A stretch of DNA of 64,000 nucleotides from assembly GCF_023101085.1 (NCBI RefSeq), contig NZ_CP064703.1, positions 8,654,501 to 8,718,500 on the forward strand. Reading direction: 5' to 3'. Both the position numbers and the translations under genes were made by a program. The notes beneath the pieces were generated by a model, which was not told the origin of the DNA, ran no database searches, and worked only from the letters and a program-made list of their open reading frames with translations. The DNA comes from Bradyrhizobium sp. 170 (GTDB lineage Bacteria; Pseudomonadota; Alphaproteobacteria; Rhizobiales; Xanthobacteraceae). This document shows, in pieces, positions 18,259 through 27,374 of the stretch. Positions within the stretch are counted from its first letter, which is position 1, and every line of letters begins with the position of its first letter.

Positions 18259-18570
18259 ATGGCTGCCACAGACAACGCCAACCCGAACCTGGTCGTTACC
18301 GCCTTCTGGGAAGTCAATTCGGGCGAGGAAGGTACCGTCGCGGAGCTTCTGAAGGACTTCCTGCTGCAGGCGCAGCGCGAGCCGGGCGTCAAGGCGTTCC
18401 AGATTCACCAGAACGTCGCCAAGCCCAGGGAATTCTTCTTCTATGAGGTGTTCGCGGGTGAAGCGGCCTTCGCCGAGCATCAGCAGACCGACCACTTCAA
18501 GAACATCATCCTCGGCCAGGCGATTCCGAAACTCGCCAGGCGCGAACGGTCGCAGTTCCGCTTCATCTGA
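18259..18570 (+). CDS. antibiotic-biosynthesis-monooxygenase (ABM/YgiN-like) protein
   Basis: A 103-residue ferredoxin-like dimeric protein of the ABM family, which includes cofactor-free quinol monooxygenases and heme-degrading relatives. Key parts are the first strand VVTAFWEVNSGEEG, the helix AELLKDFLLQAQ, PGVKAFQIHQN and the EFFFYEVFAGEAAFAEHQQT strand-helix with the family histidine. CAGGAG precedes ATG 18259 by seven bases. It stands alone, and three bases after its stop begins the dead sigma-factor fragment. Confidence 0.82.
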   Translation: MAATDNANPNLVVTAFWEVNSGEEGTVAELLKDFLLQAQREPGVKAFQIHQNVAKPREFFFYEVFAGEAAFAEHQQTDHFKNIILGQAIPKLARRERSQFRFI

Positions 18571-18572
18571 AT

Positions 18573-18662
18573 TCAGACCGGATCTGGCGCGCTGCCGATC
18601 GCCTCCTCAGCGCGCCGCTTCAACAATTGCTGTTCGCGCTTGTTGCCCGCAAGCGCGGCTGC
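18573..18662 (-). pseudogene. relic of an ECF42-type sigma factor 3' end
   Basis: The minus strand here encodes AALAGNKREQQLLKRRAEEA followed by eight residues and a TGA. This matches the last ~25 residues of the intact ECF42 sigma factor at 23862-25127 (STLATNKRERELLKRRAAEA). Nucleotide similarity is also plain (CGCGCCGCTTCA, GTTCGCGCTTGTTG). Just upstream an in-frame TGA appears and similarity ends. It is therefore only the tail of a lost paralogue. Confidence 0.75.
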
Positions 18663-18706
18663 GGGAGTTTTCGTTTCTCACGACAGCCGAAAGCGGCGTA
18701 CCGGAC

Positions 18707-19645
18707 TCAATATGCAATGGTCGTTCGCACGCCGAATATCGCGCCGTTCTTGATCGGCCTTTCCGGCCGATCTGGATCGGAGATGTGGCCGCCTGGATGA
18801 GTCACGTACTGGAATGTGGGCTGTAAGGTCCAGCCGGGCTTGATCTGGGCCTGGTAGCTCAACTCGATCGTCATCTCATAGTCGCGGACCGGCTGTCCAT
18901 TCCCGGAATGAAAAATCATGTCGCGATCGAAGGCCCGTACGTGATTTGAAATGTTTGCATAGATGAAGCTTGCGCCGAACTTGTCATTGGGGCGGCTCGG
19001 GATCATGCCGGAGACGACAATGCCGCCATCGAAAAAGAAGTTGACGTGGCTGCTGTCCGAGGGGCTGGCCGAAATCCGGCTGAAGATGCCGACGCCGCTG
19101 TCGGGGCCGCCGTCCACCGGTCGGTAGATCTGTTGATCGATGACGCCGTAGACACCGCTGTTGCCGCGGATCCGGCGGGCAATGCCATTGCTCAGGGGGG
19201 GGAGGCAAAGCGAGAGTCCATCCGTGCCGTACCTGTGGTCGTGGAATGCTCCAAAATGATGCCAGCCGCCCAGCCGGTAGATTCCTGCCAGCCCGCTGTC
19301 ATCTTTTCCCTGATTGTGGCGGTATTGAACCTCACCCATCAGCAACGGAGGATCGTTGATCCTGAAATTGGTTCCGGTGGTGTTGACCGTCCCTTGTTCT
19401 CCAGGATCTCCATTGAACACGGCGACGAGGGCGGACCAGTTCTTGTCGGGATCAAACCTCCAGCGGACGCCCGGTGTAGCGAGAGGATAGGCCGGTCCGC
19501 CGCTGGGCAGGTTGGCGCCTGTGATCGTGGGCCAATCGCTGCTCAAGAACATCCTGCTGTAGTCGCTGATGAAGAACTCAGCGTCTGCGGCAAGCTGACC
19601 GAAGCGAAAGCCAAACCGATCGCCATGCGTGGCTGTGGTGAGGAT
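18707..19645 (-). pseudogene. 5'-truncated OprB-type carbohydrate porin
   Basis: The frame encodes the C-terminal ~310 residues of an OprB-family outer-membrane porin: FGQLAADAEFFISDYS, the NWSALVAVFNGDPG strand, GVYGVIDQQIYRP and a barrel end (FGVRTTIAY) with a near-terminal aromatic. OprB proteins are usually 400-500 residues with a signal peptide. Here coding similarity stops at an in-frame TGA at 19646-19648, just before the Irr-like gene. No signal peptide or start region remains; an internal ATG at 19552 could only make a fragment. The segment DGLSLCLPPLSNG may also contain a local compensated frameshift. Confidence 0.75.
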
Positions 19646-19680
19646 TCATCCAACCTGAGGTGGCTCTGCGGATTGAGCGG

Positions 19681-20115
19681 CTATCGCGTCGGCTGGCGGG
19701 ATGGCTTCAGGCGAAGCACCACGTCGATGCTGATGAGGTCGTATCCCTCGGGCGCAGCCGGAACGCCGTGGACCTTGATCGTGCCGCTGGGCACGTCGAT
19801 GTCGATCAGGCGATCTTCGTGAGCGACATAGAAGTGATGGTGATGGGAAATCCTCGTGTCGAAATAAATGGTCTCTCCATACACCGGCACCCGGTGGATT
19901 AATCCGATCTCGCTGAGCCGTCGCAGGCAGCTGTAGATGCAGCACAACGACATACGCGTACCTTGTCGGGCGAGTTCGTCATGGAGACCGATGGCGGACA
20001 CATGTCGCCCACCGGCGGCGAAAAGGAGTTCTGCAATCGCCAAACGCTGTCGGGTGGACCGCAAGCCGGCCTGAGCAAGCAGATCGCGTGCCCGTGAGCC
20101 CTTCGCGATCACCAT
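19681..20115 (-). CDS. Fur-family regulator, Irr-like
   Basis: A ~144-residue metal/heme-responsive repressor. The Fur-type winged helix runs over residues ~15-75 (GLRSTRQRLAIAELLF, then GRHVSAIGLHDEL). The Irr signature is a histidine-rich block, SHHHHFYVAHEDRLIDI, followed by the PEGYDLISIDVVLRL tail. The N-terminal heme-regulatory GCPWH motif of B. japonicum Irr is missing. The recognition helix has cysteines where Irr has small polar residues (SLCCIYSCLRRL). The start is ATG 20115 or GTG 20154; neither has a strong ribosome site. It is divergent from sitABCD and probably controls it. Confidence 0.8.
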   Translation of the reverse strand: MVIAKGSRARDLLAQAGLRSTRQRLAIAELLFAAGGRHVSAIGLHDELARQGTRMSLCCIYSCLRRLSEIGLIHRVPVYGETIYFDTRISHHHHFYVAHEDRLIDIDVPSGTIKVHGVPAAPEGYDLISIDVVLRLKPSRQPTR

Positions 20116-20166
20116 ATCCTTTTGGTCAAGCCCACTGCGCTCCACGAAACCCACCTTTGATAAATT

Positions 20167-20181
20167 TGCGAATAAGTCGCA
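20167..20181. promoter_or_regulatory. candidate metal-regulator box 1
   Basis: TGCGA-ATAAG-TCGCA is an inverted repeat with a five-base spacer, between the Irr-like gene and sitA. A related copy lies about 40 bases on. Fur-superfamily sites for manganese or zinc often have TGC...GCA arms; assignment to the adjacent regulator is inference. Confidence 0.5.
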
Positions 20182-20220
20182 TTTGCAAAATGTCCGAAGG
20201 TTCGCTAGACGTCAAGCTAG

Positions 20221-20237
20221 TTGCGAATGAATTGCAA
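20221..20237. promoter_or_regulatory. candidate metal-regulator box 2
   Basis: TTGCGAATGAATTGCAA is a near-perfect 17-base palindrome, 65 bases before the sitA start. It shares the TGCGAAT-A half with box 1, so the two look like paired binding sites. Confidence 0.55.
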
Positions 20238-20301
20238 TTACAGAATGTCGCAGGCCGTTGCGGGCGGCAGCGGCGTGCGCACGACATAGGAGAACAAAGG
20301 A

Positions 20302-21207
20302 ATGTTTGATCGGGGCAGGCGCGCCGTTCTTGCGACGGTTGCGGGGGCTGCGGTGCTTGGGCTGATGACGGGAACGGCGTTCGCCCAAACCAAATTCAAG
20401 GCGGTCACGACTTTTACGGTTATCGCCGACATGGCCCGAAATGTTGCCGGCGACGCGGCAACCGTCGAGTCGATTACCAAGCCCGACGCTGAAATTCATA
20501 ACTATCAGCCGACGCCCGGTGACATCCTGAAGGCGCAGGAAGCGAATCTCGTGCTCTGGAACGGGCTCAATCTCGAGCTTTGGTTCGAAAGGTTCTTCCA
20601 GCGCCTCAAAGGCGTTCCAGGCGTCGTCGTCTCCGAGGGCGTCAAGCCGATGGGAATCGTGGAGGGGCCCTACAAGGGCAAACCCAATCCGCATGCCTGG
20701 ATGTCGCCGAATGCGGCGCTCATCTACGTCGACAATATCCGTGACGCTTTCGCAAAGCACGATCCGAACAACGCCGCGACCTACAAGGCAAATGCCGAGG
20801 CGTACAAGCAGAAGATATCAGCGGCGATTGCTCCGATCCAGACAAGGCTGTCGGTGATTCCGCCTGAGCGCCGATGGCTGGTGTCGAGCGAGGGCGCCTT
20901 CAGCTACCTCGCCCGGGACTTCGGCCTGAAGGAGCTTTATCTCTGGCCGATCAATGCGGATCAGCAGGGCACGCCGCAGCAGGTCCGCAAGGTGATCGAT
21001 GCGGTGCGAGCCAACAAGATCTCGGTCGTGTTTTCCGAAAGCACGATTTCACCGGACCCGGCCAAGCAGGTTGCCCGCGAGACCGGAGCCAAATATGGTG
21101 GTGTTCTCTATGTGGACTCGCTTAGCGCCGCCGACGGTAAGGTTCCGACCTATATCGATCTCCTGCGCGTGACGTCCGAGACGATCGCAAACGGCCTCGC
21201 ACAGTGA
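20302..21207 (+). CDS. sitA: Mn/Fe ABC transporter substrate-binding protein
   Basis: A 301-residue periplasmic metal-binding lipocalin-independent receptor of the cluster-9 (ZnuA/PsaA/SitA) family. The signal peptide ends near GTAFAQ. Ligands fit the Mn/Fe type rather than zinc: H66 (IHNYQPTP), H131 (NPHAWMSP), E197 (SSEGAF) and D272 (YVDSL), and the long His-rich loop of ZnuA is absent. It is the first gene of a tightly overlapping four-gene operon. The ribosome site is GGAG/AAAGGA upstream of ATG 20302. Confidence 0.9.
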   Translation: MFDRGRRAVLATVAGAAVLGLMTGTAFAQTKFKAVTTFTVIADMARNVAGDAATVESITKPDAEIHNYQPTPGDILKAQEANLVLWNGLNLELWFERFFQRLKGVPGVVVSEGVKPMGIVEGPYKGKPNPHAWMSPNAALIYVDNIRDAFAKHDPNNAATYKANAEAYKQKISAAIAPIQTRLSVIPPERRWLVSSEGAFSYLARDFGLKELYLWPINADQQGTPQQVRKVIDAVRANKISVVFSESTISPDPAKQVARETGAKYGGVLYVDSLSAADGKVPTYIDLLRVTSETIANGLAQ

Positions 21208-22109
21208 GCGCGATGATCGATCCGTTCTTCAATCCCGCGTCCTCGGATACGGGATCCGGCCTCTCCGTCAGAAGCGCGACCGTCACCTACCGCAACGGTC
21301 ACACAGCCTTGCGCGATGCGACGTTCAAAATCCCGGCAGGCACGATCACCGCGCTCGTCGGGGTGAACGGCAGCGGCAAATCCACCCTGTTCAAGGCGAT
21401 CATGGGGTTCGTCGGCCTCGCCGGGGGCGAGATCACGATTCTCGGCCAACCGGTCAATGTCGCGTTGAAAAAGAACGTTGTCGCTTATGTGCCGCAGAGC
21501 GAGGACATTGACTGGAACTTCCCCGTTCTCGTCGAGGACGTGGTGATGATGGGCCGCTATGGCCACATGAACATGATGCGCCTTGCCAAAGCCGTAGATC
21601 ACGAAGCGGTCGCAGCAGCGCTTGCCCGCGTCGGCATGAGCGATTTCCGCAAGCGCCAGATCGGCGAGCTATCCGGCGGCCAGAAGAAGCGGGTGTTCCT
21701 CGCCCGCGCGCTTGCCCAGGACGGGCGGGTGATCCTGCTCGACGAACCCTTCACCGGCGTCGACGTCAATACCGAAGACGCCATCGTCAAGCTGCTGCGC
21801 TCGCTGCGCGACGAAGGACGGGTGATGCTGGTCTCCACGCACAATCTCGGCAGCGTGCCGGAATTCTGCGATCGCACCGTGCTCCTCAACCGCACCGTGC
21901 TCGCCTACGGACCGACGGTCGAGATTTTCACCCAGGCGAATCTGGAAAAGACCTTTGGTGGCGTCTTGAGGCATTTCGTGCTGAACGAAAGCGAAGGCGG
22001 CAAGCCGCGTGCGCTCGATGTGATCACCGACGACGAGCGGGCGGTGATCTTCCAGGACGGCCAGGCGACCAGGCGCAAATCGTCATCGGGCGATGAGGAT
22101 CGCAGCTAG
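21204..22109 (+). CDS. sitB: Mn/Fe ABC transporter ATP-binding protein
   Basis: A 301-residue cytosolic ATPase that powers SitCD. Walker A is GVNGSGKST, the signature LSGGQKKR, and Walker B VILLDEP, followed by the H-loop STHN. The GTG start overlaps the sitA stop by four bases (GTGA); an ATG nine bases later is an alternative. A charged C-terminal extension of ~50 residues ([15 protein letters not shown]) is typical of rhizobial SitB. Confidence 0.92.
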   Translation: MSAMIDPFFNPASSDTGSGLSVRSATVTYRNGHTALRDATFKIPAGTITALVGVNGSGKSTLFKAIMGFVGLAGGEITILGQPVNVALKKNVVAYVPQSEDIDWNFPVLVEDVVMMGRYGHMNMMRLAKAVDHEAVAAALARVGMSDFRKRQIGELSGGQKKRVFLARALAQDGRVILLDEPFTGVDVNTEDAIVKLLRSLRDEGRVMLVSTHNLGSVPEFCDRTVLLNRTVLAYGPTVEIFTQANLEKTFGGVLRHFVLNESEGGKPRALDVITDDERAVIFQDGQATRRKSSSGDEDRS

Positions 22110-22966
22110 TGTCCTCGCTGCTCGAACCCTTCACTTACGGGTACATGCTCAATGCCATGTGGGTCTCCGCGCTCGTCGGCGGGGTCTGTGCATTCCTCTC
22201 CGCCTATCTGATGCTGAAAGGCTGGTCGCTGATCGGCGACGCGCTTTCTCACGCCATCGTGCCCGGCGTCGCCGGCGCCTACATGCTTGGCCTGCCGTTT
22301 TCCATCGGCGCTTTCTTCTCGGGCGGCCTGGCGGCAGCGGCCATGCTTTTCCTCAACCAGCGCACCAAGCTGAAAGAGGACGCCATCATCGGCCTGATCT
22401 TTTCTTCCTTTTTCGGCCTCGGACTTTTCATGGTGTCGCTTTCGCCGACTTCGGTGAATATCCAGACCATCGTGCTCGGCAACATCCTGGCCATCACCCC
22501 GGAAGACACCCTGCAGCTCGCCATCATCGGTTTCGTCTCGTTCGCCGTTCTCATCGTCAAATGGAAGGATCTGATGGTTACCTTCTTCGACGAGACCCAC
22601 GCCCGCTCGATCGGGCTCAATCCGACTGCTCTCAAGATCATGTTCTTCACGCTGTTATCAGCCTCGACGGTGGCGGCGCTGCAGACTGTCGGGGCCTTCC
22701 TCGTCATCTGCATGGTGGTGACGCCCGGCGCGACTGCCTATCTCCTGACCGACCGCTTCCCTCGCCTGCTCGTGATCAGTGTTGCGATCGGATCCACGAC
22801 GAGCTTCGTCGGCGCCTATGCAAGCTATTTCCTTGATGGCGCGACCGGCGGAATCATCGTCGTCCTGCAGACACTGGCCTTCCTCGCGGTCTTCTTCCTC
22901 GCCCCCAAGCACGGCATGCTGGCGGCCCGCCGCCGCGCGGCCCAGGCGCTGGATGCCGCCCCATGA
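22109..22966 (+). CDS. sitC: Mn/Fe ABC transporter permease 1
   Basis: A 285-residue ABC-3 family permease with about eight to nine membrane helices. The coupling segment ALSHAIVPGVAGAYMLG and the METAL-family stretch RSIGLNPTALKI are present. GTG 22109 overlaps the last base of the sitB stop. It forms a heterodimer with SitD by family analogy. Confidence 0.9.
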   Translation: MSSLLEPFTYGYMLNAMWVSALVGGVCAFLSAYLMLKGWSLIGDALSHAIVPGVAGAYMLGLPFSIGAFFSGGLAAAAMLFLNQRTKLKEDAIIGLIFSSFFGLGLFMVSLSPTSVNIQTIVLGNILAITPEDTLQLAIIGFVSFAVLIVKWKDLMVTFFDETHARSIGLNPTALKIMFFTLLSASTVAALQTVGAFLVICMVVTPGATAYLLTDRFPRLLVISVAIGSTTSFVGAYASYFLDGATGGIIVVLQTLAFLAVFFLAPKHGMLAARRRAAQALDAAP

Positions 22967-23853
22967 CGCTACTCGACACGCTCCTCCAGCCCTTCCAACT
23001 CGAGTTCATGCGCTATGCGCTGATCATCTCGGTGCTGGTCGCGATCCCGACCGCACTTCTCTCCTGTTTCCTCGTCCTCAAGGGTTGGTCGCTGATGGGC
23101 GATGCGATCTCGCATGCCGTTTTTCCCGGCGTTGTGATCGCCTACATTGTCGGATTTCCCTATGCAGTGGGCGCGTTCGCAGCCGGCATGATCTGCGCGC
23201 TGGCGACCGGCTTCCTCAAGGAGAACAGCCGCATCAAGCAGGACACGGTGATGGGGGTCGTGTTCTCGGGGATGTTCGGGCTGGGGCTCGTGCTCTACGT
23301 CAAGATCCAGAGCGACGTACATCTCGATCACATTCTGTTCGGCGACATGCTTGGGGTGGATCTCCGTGACATCGTCGAAACCGGAATTATCGCGACCATT
23401 GCGGCCGGCGTCATCGTCGTCAAATGGCGCGACCTTCTCCTGCACGCGTTCGACCCGGCGCAAGCAAGAGCGATCGGACTGCCGGTCAGGCTCCTGCACT
23501 ACGGGTTGCTGGCGATCCTTTCCCTGACCATCGTCGGCGCATTGAAGGCCGTCGGCATCATCCTTGCCATTGCGATGCTGATTGCACCGGGGGCCATCGC
23601 CTTCCTGCTGACACGCAAGTTCAGCGTCATGCTGGCGATCGCTGTCATCATTGCGGTGACTGCGTCTTTCCTCGGAGTCTATCTTTCTTTTTTCATCGAC
23701 AGCGCGCCGGCCCCAACCATTGTGCTGCTGATGACCATCGTCTTCATTGCCGCCTTTGTCTTCGTCACGAGCAGGACTGCAAGCCTGCAAAGGCGTGAAG
23801 CAGCTCTAGCCGTAGAGCCCAACGACCCCGGAAGCGGTCAGTCCCGGATGTGA
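22963..23853 (+). CDS. sitD: Mn/Fe ABC transporter permease 2
   Basis: A 296-residue ABC-3 permease, paralogous to SitC (GDAISHAVFPGVVIAYIVG; RAIGLPVRLLHYG). Eight or so membrane helices are followed by a short charged tail. The ATG overlaps the sitC stop by four bases (ATGA). The gene ends eight bases from the convergent sigma-factor gene, so the two transcripts must overlap or end inside coding DNA. Confidence 0.9.
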   Translation: MTLLDTLLQPFQLEFMRYALIISVLVAIPTALLSCFLVLKGWSLMGDAISHAVFPGVVIAYIVGFPYAVGAFAAGMICALATGFLKENSRIKQDTVMGVVFSGMFGLGLVLYVKIQSDVHLDHILFGDMLGVDLRDIVETGIIATIAAGVIVVKWRDLLLHAFDPAQARAIGLPVRLLHYGLLAILSLTIVGALKAVGIILAIAMLIAPGAIAFLLTRKFSVMLAIAVIIAVTASFLGVYLSFFIDSAPAPTIVLLMTIVFIAAFVFVTSRTASLQRREAALAVEPNDPGSGQSRM

Positions 23854-23861
23854 AGCCGCCC

Positions 23862-25127
23862 TTAAGCCGACGCCGCGCCCGCCTCGGCGGCGCGCCGCTT
23901 CAGCAATTCGCGTTCGCGCTTGTTGGTTGCAAGCGTTGATGCAAGCTCGAACGCTGTGCGGGCTTCCGCAGCGCGGCCGAGCTTGTGGAGCAGATCGCCG
24001 CGGACACTCGGCAAGAGATGGTAGTTCTTCAGCGCGGGCTCGCCTGCCAACCCGTCCACGATCGCGAGCGCCGCCGCCGGCCCCTCGGCCATGCCGACCG
24101 CCACGGCGCGGTTGAGTTCGATGATCGGTGAGCGCACCAGCATCGCGAGTTCGGCATAGAGTTTTGCGATGCGCGGCCAGTCGGTGTCGCCAGGCGTTCC
24201 GGCTCTGGCGTGACAAGCGACGATCGCGGCCTGCAGTGCGTAGAATCCGCGCCCACCGAGTTCATGCGACCTTGCAAGCGCCAACATCCCGCGGCGGATC
24301 TGAAGCCGGTCCCACCGCGCCCGGTTCTGGTCCATCAGGAGAATTGGGTCGCCAGCTGCATCCGTGCGCGCCGCGGTGCGCGAAGCGTTCAGCTCCATCA
24401 GCGCGAGCAGGCCGTGCGCTTCGGCTTCCAGCGGCGCGACCAGTGTGAGGACGCGGCCCATGCGCAGCGCATCGTTGCAAAGCTGCGGCCGCAGCCATTC
24501 GTCGCCGCGCGCGGCCGTGTAGCCCTCGTTGAAGATGAGATAGACGACCTCCAGCACCGAAGCTAGCCGTTCCGAGAGCTCCTCGCCGCGCGGCGTTTCA
24601 TAGGCGAGCCCGGATTCCGACAACATCCGCTTCGCGCGCACGATGCGCTGGGCAATGGTTGCCTCCGGCTGCAGGAAGGCGCGGGCGATCTCTTCCGTCG
24701 TCAGGCCGCAGATCATCCTGAGGGCGAGAGCTGCGCGCGCCTCACGCGACAGTCTTGGATGGCAGGCGGTGAATATCAGCCGCAGCAGTTCGTCGCCGAT
24801 ATCATCATCCAGGCCGGCGTCCGGATCAGGCATCGCCTGCTGCTCCTGCTCCAGGTCGCGTATCAGCATCTCGTGCTTGCGCGCGAGCATGCTGCGCCGG
24901 CGCAGGTCGTCGAGCGCGCGGCGTTTGGCGGTTGCCATCAGCCATGCGCCCGGCTTTTCCGGCACGCCGGTGACAGGCCAATGCTCGAGCGCCGCCACCA
25001 AGGCTTCCTGCGTCAGGTCTTCGGCCAGCGTCACATCGCGCAACATCCGGGACAGGCCGGTGATCAGGCGCGGCTGCTCGATGCGCCAGACCGCCAGAAT
25101 GGTGCGATGGACGTCGGCGGCCGTCAT
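23862..25127 (-). CDS. ECF sigma factor, group ECF42 with TPR-like C-terminal domain
   Basis: A 421-residue alternative sigma factor. Region 2 is DVTLAEDLTQEALVAALEHW plus the KRRALDDLRRR stretch; region 4 is ALRMICGLTTEEIARAF with the HTH around residues 130-165. A long helical extension (residues ~180-420) with VYLIFNEGYTA is the DUF6596/TPR-like domain that distinguishes ECF42. This group has no anti-sigma factor; the extension controls activity, and a DGPF/YciI protein is usually encoded beside it, as here. ATG 25127 follows the YciI stop by 31 bases. A dead 3' fragment of a paralogue lies at 18.6 kb. Confidence 0.9.
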   Translation of the reverse strand: MTAADVHRTILAVWRIEQPRLITGLSRMLRDVTLAEDLTQEALVAALEHWPVTGVPEKPGAWLMATAKRRALDDLRRRSMLARKHEMLIRDLEQEQQAMPDPDAGLDDDIGDELLRLIFTACHPRLSREARAALALRMICGLTTEEIARAFLQPEATIAQRIVRAKRMLSESGLAYETPRGEELSERLASVLEVVYLIFNEGYTAARGDEWLRPQLCNDALRMGRVLTLVAPLEAEAHGLLALMELNASRTAARTDAAGDPILLMDQNRARWDRLQIRRGMLALARSHELGGRGFYALQAAIVACHARAGTPGDTDWPRIAKLYAELAMLVRSPIIELNRAVAVGMAEGPAAALAIVDGLAGEPALKNYHLLPSVRGDLLHKLGRAAEARTAFELASTLATNKRERELLKRRAAEAGAASA

Positions 25128-25158
25128 CGCCGCCGACTGCGTTTTACGGATGCCGCCA

Positions 25159-25557
25159 TCAGGCGTGGGCGGGTGATTCGACGTCTCCGCAGGTCGTTTC
25201 CAGGCCGTGGCCGGCCATGGCGCGCAGCTCGCAGGTGCCTTCCCAGCCGGGCATGTGGTCGAGATGAAGCTGCATGAACTCCTTGGCCATGGCGAGCGCT
25301 TCCGCGTTGTCGCGGAACTCGAAGATGGCGTAGCCACCGATCACTTCCTTGGCCTCCACGAACGGGCCGTCGGTGACCCGCAGCTTGCCGCCTTCGATCG
25401 AGACCCGCGCCCCCTCCTGCAACGGGGTCAGCCCGCCCATGTCGATCATCCGGCCGGCCTTGATCTCGCGTTCGGCAAGCTTGCCCATCGCTTCCATCAG
25501 GGCGGGCGTCGGGGCCTTCATCGGTTGCGGGGAAGTGACGATGGACATGAAGCGCAT
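25159..25557 (-). CDS. YciI/DGPF-domain protein
   Basis: A 132-residue small dimeric ferredoxin-like protein of the YCII family. The DGPF motif is exact (RVTDGPFVEAKEVIGGYAIFE). Such proteins are the usual partners and likely targets of ECF42 sigma factors; their chemistry is unclear. AGGAG lies seven bases before ATG 25557. The upstream 120 bases before the Inh-type gene should carry the promoter. Confidence 0.88.
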   Translation of the reverse strand: MRFMSIVTSPQPMKAPTPALMEAMGKLAEREIKAGRMIDMGGLTPLQEGARVSIEGGKLRVTDGPFVEAKEVIGGYAIFEFRDNAEALAMAKEFMQLHLDHMPGWEGTCELRAMAGHGLETTCGDVESPAHA

Positions 25558-25683
25558 GAACAACTCCTGTGCTGCGAGCTGGCGGCATCAGGCCGGCCAT
25601 TCCGTCTCGCTACAGGGAACGACGATCGGGCCGCGGCCGGATCGACATGCGCTTGAAAAAAAATCCCGACCCCGGGATACCGC

Positions 25684-26385
25684 CTATTGTCCCCGGATCA
25701 TGATCAGGGGGTCCGCCGTGTCAGGCACCCGCCGCCACTGCGCATTGTCATCGGCCTCGAATTGCCACGTCTGGCCTGTCGCCGACATCAGGATCATCTG
25801 CCCACGGTCCAGCCGCCATTGGTTCGGCGCAAAAGCTGCGACCGCCGGATCGCATTTCGGCTTCAGGAACACCTGGAAATTATCGCCGGTGGCTTCCGTG
25901 TTGGTCAGCGTCAGGCCGCAGATCGTCTGGCCGTTGCCGCGAACCATCGACCAGTCGCCGATCATCTGGTCCATCGATTTGGCGAGCGAGCGGGCGGCGG
26001 CGAGGTTCTGCAGAATGTAGACGCCCTCGCCGGTCCGCAAGCCTTCGAAAATGCCGCTCTCGACTTCGGTAAAGTCGATCACTGGCTGGCCTGCTGCGTC
26101 CTGCATCCGCACGATATCCAGCCCCTTGATATTCCAGGCGGTGATATCCTTCGTAAACGGCAGCGCCTTCGCACAGCCAGGCTCCAGCTCAAGCTTCAAT
26201 CCTTGCGGCGTCGTATCGCCCTTCAGCGTGACGACGCAGGTCTTGCTGCGCTCGGTAGTGGCAAGCTCCCACTGCCCGATCATGTCCTTCTTCAGGGTCG
26301 AGGCATCCTGCGCCGCTACCGGCGGCGCAAGCGCCAGCAGCGCCGTCAGCGCTGCCACCGTGATGCCCGAACACCTGCGCAACAT
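25684..26385 (-). CDS. tandem AprI/Inh-type protease-inhibitor-domain protein
   Basis: A 233-residue secreted protein. The signal peptide ends near PVAAQD. Two copies of an Inh/Omp19-like eight-stranded barrel follow: residues ~30-120 (MIGQWELATTERSKTCVVTL ... EPGCA) and ~135-230 (MIGDWSMVRGNGQTICGLTL ... KPKCD). Each has the C-x-many-C disulfide pair of AprI. Single-domain members inhibit serralysin-type metalloproteases in the periplasm. Its ATG overlaps the stop of the upstream dehydrogenase (TGATG), so it is translated from the ABC operon. Confidence 0.75.
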   Translation of the reverse strand: MLRRCSGITVAALTALLALAPPVAAQDASTLKKDMIGQWELATTERSKTCVVTLKGDTTPQGLKLELEPGCAKALPFTKDITAWNIKGLDIVRMQDAAGQPVIDFTEVESGIFEGLRTGEGVYILQNLAAARSLAKSMDQMIGDWSMVRGNGQTICGLTLTNTEATGDNFQVFLKPKCDPAVAAFAPNQWRLDRGQMILMSATGQTWQFEADDNAQWRRVPDTADPLIMIRGQ

Positions 26386-27374
26386 CAGCGTCCCTTCACG
26401 GGGGTTTCCGGTACAGGCGTCAACGGCGCCTTGCCGGCAAACCAGTTTTTCAGATTGTCGACGACGAGCTGATCCATGGCGTTGCGCGTTACCACCGAAG
26501 CTGAGCCGATATGTGGCAACAGCACGACATTTTGCATGGCCTTCAGCTCGTCCGGCACGTTCGGCTCGTTGGCGAACACGTCGAGCCCCGCCGCGAGAAT
26601 GGTGCCGGATTTCAGCGCCGCGACCAGCGCCGGTTCGTCGACAACGGAGCCGCGCGCGACGTTGATCAGCACGCCGCGCGGACCGAGCGCCTTCAGCACG
26701 TCGGCATTGATCATCTTGGCGGTAGAGGCGCCGCCGGGCACGATCACGATCAGCGTGTCCACCGCCTTCGCCATTTCCATCAGGTCGGGATAGTGCTTGT
26801 AGGAGACGGCCGAAGACGGATTGCGCGAGTGATAGGACACCGGCACGAGCGAGGCTTCGAGCCGGCGTCCGATCGCCTGCCCGATGCGGCCCATGCCGAC
26901 GATGCCGACCTTGCGGTCGCGCAGCGAGCCGACGCTCAAGGGATAGTTCTGTGCCTGCCACAAGCCCGAGCGCAGATAGCGGTCGGCCTTGACGAACTCG
27001 CGCAATGTCGAAATCAGAAGCCCCATCGCGACGTCGGCGACTTCTTCCGTCAGCACGTCGGGCGTGTTGGTGACGACGATATCGTGCTCACGCGCATAGG
27101 TGGAATCGACATGGTCGTAGCCGACGCCGAAGCTCGCGACCATTTCGAGTTTTGGAAACTGCGATAGCGCCTTCGCGTCGGCCGGCACCATGTGATAGGT
27201 CACCGCCATGCCGCGGATCTTCGCGATCGTGTCGGGCGTCAACCGCTCGAGGTCGGCACGGCTCTCCGCCATATGCAGGACGAACTGATCCGAAAAGCCG
27301 TTTTCCAGGATCGGCCTGATCGGCCCATAAATCAGGAGGTCGATCTTTTCGGACGAAATATTCGCGGCAGCCAT
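26385..27374 (-). CDS. D-2-hydroxyacid dehydrogenase (glyoxylate/hydroxypyruvate reductase-like)
   Basis: A 329-residue NAD(P)-dependent oxidoreductase. The cofactor loop is VGIVGMGRIGQAIG. The catalytic triad is Arg in NVARGSVVDE, Glu in DVFANEPNVP and His in LLPHIGSAS. Such enzymes reduce glyoxylate, hydroxypyruvate or related 2-keto acids. ATG 27374 is preceded by GGAAAGGA and overlaps the permease stop. Its place inside an ABC operon suggests the imported compound is, or becomes, a 2-keto or 2-hydroxy acid. Confidence 0.88.
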   Translation of the reverse strand: MAAANISSEKIDLLIYGPIRPILENGFSDQFVLHMAESRADLERLTPDTIAKIRGMAVTYHMVPADAKALSQFPKLEMVASFGVGYDHVDSTYAREHDIVVTNTPDVLTEEVADVAMGLLISTLREFVKADRYLRSGLWQAQNYPLSVGSLRDRKVGIVGMGRIGQAIGRRLEASLVPVSYHSRNPSSAVSYKHYPDLMEMAKAVDTLIVIVPGGASTAKMINADVLKALGPRGVLINVARGSVVDEPALVAALKSGTILAAGLDVFANEPNVPDELKAMQNVVLLPHIGSASVVTRNAMDQLVVDNLKNWFAGKAPLTPVPETPVKGR

